A model generated the notes under the pieces. That model saw nothing but the letters and a program-made list of their open reading frames with translations. It did not search any database and was not told the DNA's origin. A stretch of 64,000 nucleotides of DNA, from positions 310,001 through 374,000 of the forward strand of contig VRVR01000010.1 in assembly GCA_009859145.1 (NCBI GenBank). The letters run 5' to 3'. Origin of the DNA: Andalucia godoyi (Eukaryota; Discoba; Jakobea; Jakobida; Andaluciidae). Numbering within the stretch: position 1 is the first letter of the stretch; every line of letters begins with the position of its first letter. The position numbers and the translations under genes were made by a program. Below, piece after piece: positions 1-8,041 of the stretch.

Positions 1-1204
1 AAAAAAGTGAAACCAACGAATGATAGAATAGATGGCTATGGATGCTGCGCTAAAGAGTGTCGAAAATGCGGAGCCTGTGTCACAGCTGAATTTTGGCCGA
101 GCGTGCGTAAGCACGAATTCCCTGTGAAACAAACGTGCTGGTTGTCGGCCAGTATTGACCGTGTCTGTTTATGTATACTTCCGTATGCATGACAATGACG
201 TGCTATTATTCAACGGTCAGGTAAAATGGTCCCGACTTGCATCCGCATTCGAGATTCGAAATCCGAGATTGCATTTCCCCCTTCTGACTTTTGCTCGGCC
301 CAATCGAAACGAATCGACGGTCCGTTACAACTTGCACGCACCTTGAGCAGCGATGCTGCTGACAATACCGCGAGTGCATCTTCGGCTCCTGTTCTCTTCA
401 GATCCAAAAAAAAAAAAAAAAGGAAAAAGACACGTCATCGTCGATTGTGCTGTATATGCTTTCTCGCTGGTCTAAATTCCGAAAGCAGATCCGAGATGCT
501 CGTTCATTGTTGATCAGCAGAGACTGGACTTCCCCTGTTGACACCCGATGTTAATAAGCGTTTTACTATATACGACGACACGTATGCGCGCTTTTGTGCA
601 AAAACATAAGGTTTCATTTTTTTTTTTTGTGTTTGTGTTGTGTGGTCGGTTTTTACAACTGGCGAAGTGGATCCAACAACATCACAAATGACAAGTCCAT
701 CATCACATCATGGACGCGTGGTGGAGCGGCCGACGCATGTGGCCGTCTTCGATGTGTCCCATGGAGCATATATCTCCCAAGACATTTCCAAACTCATTTT
801 TCCAGTCGTGCTGGCTCTGTGAGTGCGACATGGACCAGTCTTGCGTCTGTCTTGCAGTCTGAACCCTTTCCTGCGTGAAAGGAACGTCGGATCCTTGACG
901 ATCCATGTTGCCGAAATCCCGTTCGCGGTTCATTCTTTTTTGATTATCTGTGGAAGCTGCTGTTGTTTAGCGTTGTGGTTTAAAGTGAACACAAAAGCAG
1001 AAAAGAAAGAAGAAGAAAAAAAAGTTTCTTGTCGCGAGTATAAAAGAAAAGAAAGTGACAACACTGTTGAAGAAAGAAAACAAACTACTATACAAAAAGT
1101 ACGGCAAGTTGCAGTTACCGCAGTTCAACAAGCACAACACCAGTTCGCACAAAACCCCCCAATAAAAACAAACGTAGCACTCCGAAAGAAGAGAAATGCA
1201 CAAA
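1..1204. other. Window edge, no supported gene
   Basis: No reading frame here shows recognisable protein features; all are short and overlap at random. An A-run lies near 405-421 and a T-run near 617-628. The stretch lies downstream of the REV1-like gene on the minus strand and contains no recognisable DNA polymerase motifs. Confidence 0.5.
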
Positions 1205-2077
1205 TTACCCGCGTGGGAGTTCCAGCAGCCGCTGTTTCGGATCTGCAGCAATTATGCGGTATGACTGCTCGGGAAGACGTGCGCCAGCCCGGACACAGTC
1301 GGTGATCCAGCGCGGATTCACGACCATCGGGCTTTGCACTGCGTTTCTCGGAGCGCTCGTCAAGGACTTTCGAGCTCTGTCTTCCTTGGAACTTGCCAAG
1401 TTGGTGGCAAATATATGTGTAGTCGAGCGTTTCAGAGGATACAAGACCACAGAGCCTCCGTGGACTTGAAAAATCTTCTGCAAATGATACAAACTCAGCT
1501 CCGTACTGATTGTTCCACCGTCGAAGTATCCCACAATCCCTTCAAACAGCAGCTTCTGAGGTGCATGTTCATCTCCTCGCTCTGGCTCTTGTTTTTCTGG
1601 AACGGAGGAGTCCTCGAGACGAGAAGCAGTGCCATGCGGTCGAATGAGGTTTCCGTAAAGCTCGGTATCGGGTCTCTGGTTTTCGAGTTTTGCATGACGA
1701 TGCTGGAAGTATCGCGTTCCACGTGCGCCCCTGGACTCTGCAGATGCAGAGGGTCCATGCTGAAAGGCTATCCCTCCCAGGAATGGATGCTGGATTTCAG
1801 CGATGGACGCAGACGAACTTGCTGCTGTTTTCGATCTCTTTGCGGACGGGAGGCCGCTTGCGCCAGAGCAGCTGCCGTTGCCTCGGGCCGATTTTTGTAT
1901 CGTTTGACAATAGCGGTTTTGCGGCCCAAGCGCAGAGAACGTGCTTGCGGTCTTTTGCATGCGGTTTTGTTCCGTGGACACGACCTGCGTCAGCACTGTG
2001 AATTCTTCATTGGCATCGGCGGCGTTGTCGTCGTCGTTGTTATTGTTGTTGTCTCTGGGGGAGTGTCTGCCGCTCAT
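1205..2077 (-). CDS. REV1-type BRCT-domain protein lacking the polymerase part
   Basis: This 290-residue protein starts at an ATG at 2077. Residues 1-170 are low complexity, with a run of Asn/Asp near 10-18. Residues about 176-275 form one BRCT domain with the pattern of REV1: LFEGIVGYFDGG, HGGSVVLYPLKRSTTHIFATNL and a C-terminal PRWITDCVRAGA helix. A short segment before it (YFQHRHAKLENQR, about 123-135) resembles the stretch preceding the BRCT domain in animal REV1. REV1 is a translesion deoxycytidyl transferase whose BRCT domain binds PCNA and DNA ends. Here the frame stops 15 residues after the domain, and no Y-family polymerase motifs follow in the remaining 1.2 kb. A GTAATT at the stop could be a splice donor leading to exons outside the window. 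Otherwise this is a separate BRCT gene or a truncated REV1. Confidence 0.75.
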   Translation of the reverse strand: MSGRHSPRDNNNNNDDDNAADANEEFTVLTQVVSTEQNRMQKTASTFSALGPQNRYCQTIQKSARGNGSCSGASGLPSAKRSKTAASSSASIAEIQHPFLGGIAFQHGPSASAESRGARGTRYFQHRHAKLENQRPDTELYGNLIRPHGTASRLEDSSVPEKQEPERGDEHAPQKLLFEGIVGYFDGGTISTELSLYHLQKIFQVHGGSVVLYPLKRSTTHIFATNLASSKEDRARKSLTSAPRNAVQSPMVVNPRWITDCVRAGARLPEQSYRIIAADPKQRLLELPRG

Positions 2078-2422
2078 TCAGCGTGTTCAGTGCGGAGATC
2101 CCTTTCGCGGAGGACGGGAGGAGGAAAGGGGACGCAAGGTCTGGTGCCGAGTCGCGCAGAAACAAAACCAAAACATATTAAAGCAGAATCAAGCAAGAAC
2201 AAACCAGAAATTTGTCATTGCCGCCGAACGCTGATCTGGCGGGAGCAAGAAGGAGCACATCAAAATTCAGAGATGGGGAATGACAGGTCCTAAAAGCATT
2301 CTGTCCAGTGTCACTGTCCTCTGCACTGACGTCTTTTCTTTTCTTGGCATTTGGGTCCTTGGTTGGTGATGCGAAAAAAGCGGCAGTTTTCTGAAGGTTA
2401 GCGGGCTGACAAGGCACTGCAA
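2078..2422. other. Spacer between REV1-like gene and hAT element
   Basis: Holds the 5' flank of the REV1-like gene. A short minus-strand frame (2178-2417) has a coding-like stretch, FFASPTKDPNAKKRKD, but no ATG start and no recognisable domain, so no gene is called. Confidence 0.4.
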
Positions 2423-4071
2423 CAGTTGGCTAGCGGCCGCTAGCGGTGGCAGGTAATCATCAAACTACTGCACCTATTTGAAGTGATCGCACAAAGAAAT
2501 CTTTATTATTGGTCACAAAGACGATTTCGAATTGAAGGGCATCAATTGGAGTCGTCGATTTCCGAGGAAACTTGCGAATGTGAGGAGCGAACAGCTATGT
2601 TTGCTGGTGCTCCATCCATTTCCTCGAGAGCCATATACGCTTTTTTGTGTCAGACAGAGCCGCATCCGGAATGCAGCTCTCGTAATTACCTCGGATTAGC
2701 AACATGTTGCTAAACGGTTCGTGGAAGTCGTCGTCGGCGCCTGTCAGAGATACATTGCCCAGAGACCGAAAAGACTCGACTTCCACTATCTTACTCTTTT
2801 TTGATATTCCAGCAAGTCTCTCGCTGCTTTGTTGCTGCGATTGAAAAATTCAATGAGCTTCTTTGCTCTGTCGACGATCTGCTGCAAAATTGGGTTGTCA
2901 AATGCTCCCTGGACTGCCAGCTGCAGTGTGTGAATGAAGCAGCGAGAGTGTGGCAGTCCTGCGTTGACTATTGCATTCACCTGAACATCGGCATTGTCTG
3001 AAGTCACAGAAACAACTTGCTCCTTTGTAATACCGTATTCTGACAAACACTGATCCAGCGAAGTGGTCAGAACATCAGTCGATTCCGATGAGGACATGCA
3101 TTTAAGCAGCAGCGAAACCATTCGAAACTTTTTTCATCAATGAAGTGTCCGGTCGCGGCAACGTAATGATGCCCACTCTTTGAGGGCCATCCATCAGTCG
3201 TGAGTGCCACTCCGAAAGCTCCAAGAAAGCGCGATTGAGTGGCTCCCTTGACTTGGGTCGCAAGGTGCGGAGTCAATTTTTCTGTTAAAGTCTTTCGATC
3301 TGGAAATTTGAATTTGGGCTCCAGTTTCCTTACAAAATTCTGAAATCCCACGTCCTTGACGGGAGAAAGTGGTTGCAGATCACGACAAACCAGAAATGTT
3401 AGGGCTTCGTTCAGTTCTCTTTGCCGAGCTGGAGGGAGTGGTTTCCAGATAGTATCGAGGCTTAAAGAACTTTCTGATTTCTGGTTCCCATCAAGAAAGT
3501 CGGAAACATGGCAATTTTCCAAATGATCTTGCAACTTTTCTGTGCTCGGCTTTGAGAACGAATACTTTCTTGGAGCTTCTTGTAAGCGGAATACACACAA
3601 AGCACAATGCACGTCGTCCATTTCTTTTCCACGAAAGACCAATTCCTCATCGCTTGACGGAGTTACACCAAAAATCTCCACACAAACGACGCGCGGCCTG
3701 CAGTATCAACTGGGATCAACGGATACTTTGGATGATAACGCACGACTGGCAAGTCCCAGCTAAACGCCTCCGCTCGTCGCTGTTCAGGGGAGCGAGATTT
3801 ACACAACTTACTCGCTTCAGCCTTGAGTTCACAAATGGTTGGCTTTGACATTGTACCGTAGTGTCAGCAAGATTGCATGTGAAAAAGTTAAAACGATGTC
3901 CAAAAGAAAGTATAAACGGAGTGAAGAAAGTCAAAATTTGACCGCAGTTGGCGCCAGCGAAGAGCGGGAAAACTACAGTCAGTGAGATTGTTTTTCGCCA
4001 GCGGTGACGAATTCCGCAGCCGTCTTCAATGGCAGGTTTCCGCTGTCGTACCCCCGCTAGCCGCAACACTA
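2423..4071 (-). mobile_element. Degenerate hAT-superfamily DNA transposon
   Basis: The element is defined by a broken hAT transposase (2595-3851) and two degraded terminal inverted repeats. The right end, read inward from 4071, begins TAGTGTTGCGGCTAGCGG and fits the hAT terminal rule YARNG. The left end begins CAGTTGGCTAGCGG at 2423. The 8-bp flanks, cactgcaa (2415-2422) and gcatgcaa (4072-4079), share tgcaa, as expected from a decayed 8-bp target-site duplication. The element is about 1.65 kb and sits some 240 bp upstream of the PIWI start codon. It is almost certainly immobile. The termini are my reading from a single copy and could shift by a few bases. Confidence 0.7.
2595..3851 (-). pseudogene. 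hAT transposase remnant (BED/ZBED-type), frameshifted
   Basis: Four consecutive segments in shifting frames together resemble a ZBED-like hAT transposase. The first runs from the ATG at 3851 (MSKPTICELKAEASKL). The second, about 3690-3067, holds a BED-like Cys/His region (CALC..., DHLENCHVSDFL), a FVRKLEPKFKFPDRKTL motif and the catalytic-core stretch LTTDGWPSKSGHHYVAATGH. The third, 3121-2786, holds VVSVTSDNADVQVNAIVNAG and CFIHTLQLAVQGAF. The last, 2786-2595, is weakly hAT-like and follows a slip in an A-run. At least three frameshifts and the missing C-terminal dimerisation region make this a pseudogene. hAT transposases cut DNA with a DDE/RNase-H fold and make 8-bp target duplications. 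Confidence 0.85.
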
Positions 4072-4313
4072 GCATGCAATGTTGCACACAACCCTCGTCG
4101 CAACACTATCCTTTGTTGCACGACGCCTTTGGCGACTTGACCTTTGTGGAAAACACTTTGGCTTGCACAGTTCGCCAAAGCCTCTCCCCCTTCTTTTCAA
4201 TATTTTTTCTTCTCGATTTCCTCTCGTCGTTCTTTGTTCAGACAGTTTTCTTGATTTTCTTTACAAATTTTATTTTAAAAAAAATAATATTGTCGATTGG
4301 CTTATCTCGTGAA

Positions 4314-7300
4314 ATGCAGCGTCGAGAATACGATAGCCACCCAGACGACCACCGTCGTCCGCCACGTGACGACCGTGACTATGACCGTCCTCGAGGTCCA
4401 CCCAGAGATGACCGCGATTATGATCGTCCACGTGGTCCTCCGCGTGACGACCGCGACTATGACCGCCGCAATGAACGCGACTATGACCGTCCTCGAGGTC
4501 CACCCAGAGATGACCGCGATTATGATCGTCCACGTGGTCCTCCGCGTGACGACCGTGACTATGACCGCCGCAATGACCGCGACTATGACCGTCCTCGAGG
4601 TCCACCCAGAGATGACCGCGACTATGACCGTCCTCGAGGTCCACCCAGAGATGACCGCGATTATGATCGTCCTCGAGGTCCTCCACGAGATGACCGCGAC
4701 TATGACCGCCGCACTGACCGTGATTATGACCGTCCTCGAGGCCCACCCAGAGATGACCGCGACTATGACCGTCCTCGAGGCCCGCCAAGAGATGGTGACA
4801 GACGTGATTTCGGTGGCCGAGGCAGTGGGCGTGACTTCCAGCGCCAAGATCGCGGTGGATTCAACCGAGGCGGTCCTGCTTCCGCTGGCGGACTTGAGCG
4901 ATTCACTCCGGATGAAACTTGCATGATTTCCCAGGGTCCCGTGGACGTGGTTACCAACTTCTTCAAGGTTGTCATCAAGAAAGGAAAGATCTTGCGATAC
5001 GACATCATGTTCTTCATTCCTGCGGATCCCGAGCGTGACAGACCAAACGCTGTTCCAATCGAGACCCTGTCCAAGGGCAAGACCGCAGCGCTGTTTGAGA
5101 AGCTCCGACACCAGCATGCTGCTGTTCTTGGTTTCTGTGCTTTTGACGGTTCTCGTCAAATCTACACCACTCGTGAGCTTCCAGAGGTCTTGACGGTTGA
5201 CATTACTGAACGAAGGAAGATCGACCTCCAGTTTACCAAGGTTTCCGAGCTCAGCTTCAACTCGGACACCATTCCGGGCGAGTTCGCTGGAGATCTTCAT
5301 ACCGCTTTGGAGCTTTTTGTTCGCAAACTTGTGGTGGATTCCGACGAATCCGGGAAATGGGAAACCAAGCGGTCCGCCATGTTGCGTATGGCGGATCGTC
5401 ACCGCTTCGATGGGACCGACATCGTTCGTATCCCGGCATTTGTTCACAGATTTTTATTCCGCGATGCGGGTGTGTTTTTCAATGTCGATTATCGATTCTT
5501 TTTCAGTTTCCAGGGAGCAACTTTGGCAGACTGTTTGCTGTATTACGCAAAGTCTTTGGGGGCACGCGTCAATGTCTCTCCGCCTCTTGATTCCGAAGCT
5601 GCAAAGGCAGCATACGAGACCGGCTCAGTGGACCGCCAGCGGATTGACGCTCTCGCAGAGATCTTCCGCAACTCCCACGAAAACAAGCGTTTGATTGATG
5701 TGCTGATCAAGGGTTTTAAGAATTTTTTGATCATGCCACGTCATTCGAGCGGAAAAGGAAAGGCTGCGGCGCCGGTCCGCATCCACGGGATCGCGCTTCG
5801 TGAGACTGCCAGGAGCAAGAAATTCGAACTTCGCACTCGGGGCGCGGAAAATGAGCCTGGCCGAATCCTGTCTGTGGAGGAGTACTTCTCTGAAAAATAC
5901 GACAGAAAGTTGCTCCATGCGGATGTTCTCCCTCTCGTCGCTTTCAAAATGGATTCGCAAGGAGGAAAGCGACGCAAGGGTGGCGAAAGCCGAAGCGGAA
6001 GGACGGATGGCGGCTACCAATACCTGCCCATTGAAGTTTGTTTTGTTCTCGGCGGATCGTACGCGCGTCCTTTGGCTGGCGGAGATCGTGAGTTGATGAC
6101 GCGTGCTTCCTCCGTTCCCGTCTCCGAACGTCTCAAGAAGATTTTCCAGCACGTGAATCTCTTGCAAACATTTGATGTTGATGGTGGTGCTGTCCAATTG
6201 GATATTCAGAAGACACCCGTCCAAGTTCAGGGCCGAGTTCTTCCAGCTCCGACAGTGCTGTACAACACAACAGTGCAGCCGCGAAATGGAGAGTGGCGTT
6301 TGCAAGGCGTTCCTTTCTTCAAGCCTCTTCGAGATGATCTTGATCTGCTGATAATGATGCCCGATGACCTTGAGCGTGATCATCGCCGTCCAATTGATAC
6401 GCTCAATGATGTTGCTCGAGAGCGACGCATGTTGTTTAAGCGCACCATTGCAGAATTTTATTCGAAGAATGACACTCATGGCGAGTGTATTGTTGAGAAG
6501 TTGCGTGCGTTTGCTGCAAGAGGCCATTTGAATCCATCGAGTACAGTTGCGCTTATTGTTGTTCCCAAGCGCGACACGCAGCGATACAACTCTGTGAAGG
6601 CTCTTTGCGATGTTGAGCTTGGGCTTGCGACACAGTTGATTACGGCAGAGCGTTTCCGAATGTGCAAAGCAGCCATTTTCGCCAACGTGCTGGCAGCAAT
6701 CAACGTCAAGGCACCAGCCCTTCGCGCCGATGGGATGGGCGAGAATCAGTATGTCGACGATGCGTTGATCACGAGCGATACTTGTTTTGTTGGAATAGAC
6801 GTGTATCATTCGGCCGTTGGTCAAAGCAGACGATCGGAAGCAGGATTTTCTGCATCGATTAATGCCCACTCTTCGCAGTACTACTCCACCCACCGATCGC
6901 AAACAGCTCGCACGGAGTTTGTGGCCTCGATCAATGACATGATGTACGAGTTCCTTGAAGCGGCACATGGAAGACTTGGCGTGAAGCCATTCTCGCGGTT
7001 TGTCATTATTCGCGATGGTCTGTCGGACTCTCAGTTTGGAATGGGTCTTGATGAACTTCAAAAGATGCGTGAGACCGTGCAATCTTTCTACGACGCACTT
7101 CATGCAAAGGATGGAGGTGCTGGCGCCGCGAAGCCGTGCGAGTTCGTTCTCATGATTGCACAGAAGCGTAATCCCGCCCGCTTTGCAGTCTATGAGAACA
7201 ACAAGTACAAGAACTGCCCTCCAGGAACTGTTGTCGACAAGGATATCGTTGAGTCCTCCCGTGCGTTCTATCTCGTCTCTTACAATGCTCTTCATAATTC

Positions 7301-7598
7301 TCCTCGACCGACGTACTTTGTTGTGCTTGTGAACGAAGCCAACATTGGAATACAGGATCTGCAGCGAGTTGCATACAAGCTATCGCATTTACATCCCGGG
7401 TGTTCGCGTGCAGTGAAGCTTCCCATGCCGCTGTACAACGCGCACAAGATTGCCAATCGTGTCGGAGGCATTTACACCCCCGGCCGCGAAGACCTGCACG
7501 ACGATACCCGCTCCGAGAGTTCAATGACGTCAACCGACACTGCCGATTCTGTGTTCGGGGTTGCGGAGCAGTTGAAGCACACTGGCTTCTTCCTGTGA
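4314..7598 (+). CDS. PIWI: PIWI-clade Argonaute with Arg/Asp-rich repeat N-terminus
   Basis: This 1,094-aa protein binds small RNAs and probably cleaves their targets. I start it at the ATG at 4314 (MQRREYDSHP); an in-frame ATG at 4029 lies inside the hAT terminal repeat and is ignored. Residues about 13-160 repeat the 13-residue unit DRDYDRPRGPPRD, reminiscent of the RGG-rich N-terminus of trypanosome AGO1. A PAZ region follows (about 385-510, GVFFNVDYRFFF). The MID region has the 5'-phosphate pocket pattern RYNSVK...LATQ...CKAA. In the PIWI domain all four catalytic residues are visible: D829 (GIDVYH), E868 (RTEFVAS), D901 (IRDGLSDSQF) and H1044 (YNAHKIANRV). GIDVYH, the PGTVVD stretch and QRVAYKLSH favour the PIWI clade over the AGO clade. 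No intron is needed: the PAZ region is continuous. Confidence 0.93.
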   Translation: MQRREYDSHPDDHRRPPRDDRDYDRPRGPPRDDRDYDRPRGPPRDDRDYDRRNERDYDRPRGPPRDDRDYDRPRGPPRDDRDYDRRNDRDYDRPRGPPRDDRDYDRPRGPPRDDRDYDRPRGPPRDDRDYDRRTDRDYDRPRGPPRDDRDYDRPRGPPRDGDRRDFGGRGSGRDFQRQDRGGFNRGGPASAGGLERFTPDETCMISQGPVDVVTNFFKVVIKKGKILRYDIMFFIPADPERDRPNAVPIETLSKGKTAALFEKLRHQHAAVLGFCAFDGSRQIYTTRELPEVLTVDITERRKIDLQFTKVSELSFNSDTIPGEFAGDLHTALELFVRKLVVDSDESGKWETKRSAMLRMADRHRFDGTDIVRIPAFVHRFLFRDAGVFFNVDYRFFFSFQGATLADCLLYYAKSLGARVNVSPPLDSEAAKAAYETGSVDRQRIDALAEIFRNSHENKRLIDVLIKGFKNFLIMPRHSSGKGKAAAPVRIHGIALRETARSKKFELRTRGAENEPGRILSVEEYFSEKYDRKLLHADVLPLVAFKMDSQGGKRRKGGESRSGRTDGGYQYLPIEVCFVLGGSYARPLAGGDRELMTRASSVPVSERLKKIFQHVNLLQTFDVDGGAVQLDIQKTPVQVQGRVLPAPTVLYNTTVQPRNGEWRLQGVPFFKPLRDDLDLLIMMPDDLERDHRRPIDTLNDVARERRMLFKRTIAEFYSKNDTHGECIVEKLRAFAARGHLNPSSTVALIVVPKRDTQRYNSVKALCDVELGLATQLITAERFRMCKAAIFANVLAAINVKAPALRADGMGENQYVDDALITSDTCFVGIDVYHSAVGQSRRSEAGFSASINAHSSQYYSTHRSQTARTEFVASINDMMYEFLEAAHGRLGVKPFSRFVIIRDGLSDSQFGMGLDELQKMRETVQSFYDALHAKDGGAGAAKPCEFVLMIAQKRNPARFAVYENNKYKNCPPGTVVDKDIVESSRAFYLVSYNALHNSPRPTYFVVLVNEANIGIQDLQRVAYKLSHLHPGCSRAVKLPMPLYNAHKIANRVGGIYTPGREDLHDDTRSESSMTSTDTADSVFGVAEQLKHTGFFL
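4375..4790 (+). repeat. 39-bp minisatellite inside the PIWI coding region
   Basis: Tandem in-frame units of about 39 bp encode DRDYDRPRGPPRD, with a few units interrupted by DRR(N/T)(E/D). Copies are close to identical at the base level, so copy number probably varies between strains. Long open frames on the other strand here are produced by the repeat and are not genes. Confidence 0.9.
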
Positions 7599-8041
7599 GG
7601 CAGTGGCGACAAGAGACAGAGAACCGAATCACAGAGATGAGAAAGTCTGCTGTGCGACGCTATGTTCCTCTACATGTTCTCGTTGTTGTCGTGTCTCTTC
7701 ATTCATTCATTTATTTGGTCACCCGATGGTCTTCGTGATATGTGTCTAGATGCCCTTGCATCTGTTTACTTTTCCCTTCATTCTGGGGCGTTGTTGCACC
7801 TCCTTTGGATTTTTGGTGTAAAAAAAAAGCTTGATCATGTAGCATCAACTCCGTAGTCTCAAAACCGCAACAAAGGTCAAAATCATTCTTGCCTGCTGTT
7901 CCTCTTTTCCTCCAACAATTTATTATGATTACGATTCTGTTATTTTAAAAAAATAAAAATAAAATAATAAATAGTAATTATTATTCTTAATATTGGCTTT
8001 TTGCTACCGTTGTTATTGTGGTGTTGCTAGGATATTGTAGG
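7599..8041. other. PIWI to transketolase spacer with A/T island
   Basis: This contains the 3' flank of the PIWI gene and the promoter side of transketolase. About 7941-7992 is nearly pure A/T and includes several AATAAA-like hexamers. No gene is seen. Confidence 0.5.

Noticed and set aside
1334-2293. 319-aa plus-strand frame
   Set aside because: Antisense to the REV1-like BRCT gene, with no domain features.
2178-2417. Minus-strand frame with FFASPTKDPNAKKRKD and a PIP-box-like QKTAAFF
   Set aside because: Starts with GTG, no ATG, a stop lies just upstream, and QKTAAFF has the wrong spacing for a PIP box.
4029-4313. In-frame N-terminal extension of the PIWI gene to an ATG at 4029
   Set aside because: It runs through the hAT terminal repeat and poly-T/A-rich DNA and shows no protein-like composition; the ATG at 4314 opens directly into the repeat domain.
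4302-5447. Long frames on the minus strand across the PIWI minisatellite (Ile/Val/Ser repeats)
   Set aside because: Products of reading a repeat on the wrong strand.
5470-5513. Possible intron in the PIWI PAZ region (GTGTGT ... TTTTTCAG)
   Set aside because: The sequence reads through in frame and GVFFNVDYRFFF matches the Argonaute PAZ start, so it is coding.
5625-7295. 556-aa minus-strand frame
   Set aside because: It is antisense to the PIWI coding region and has no domain; it exists because of codon bias on the sense strand.
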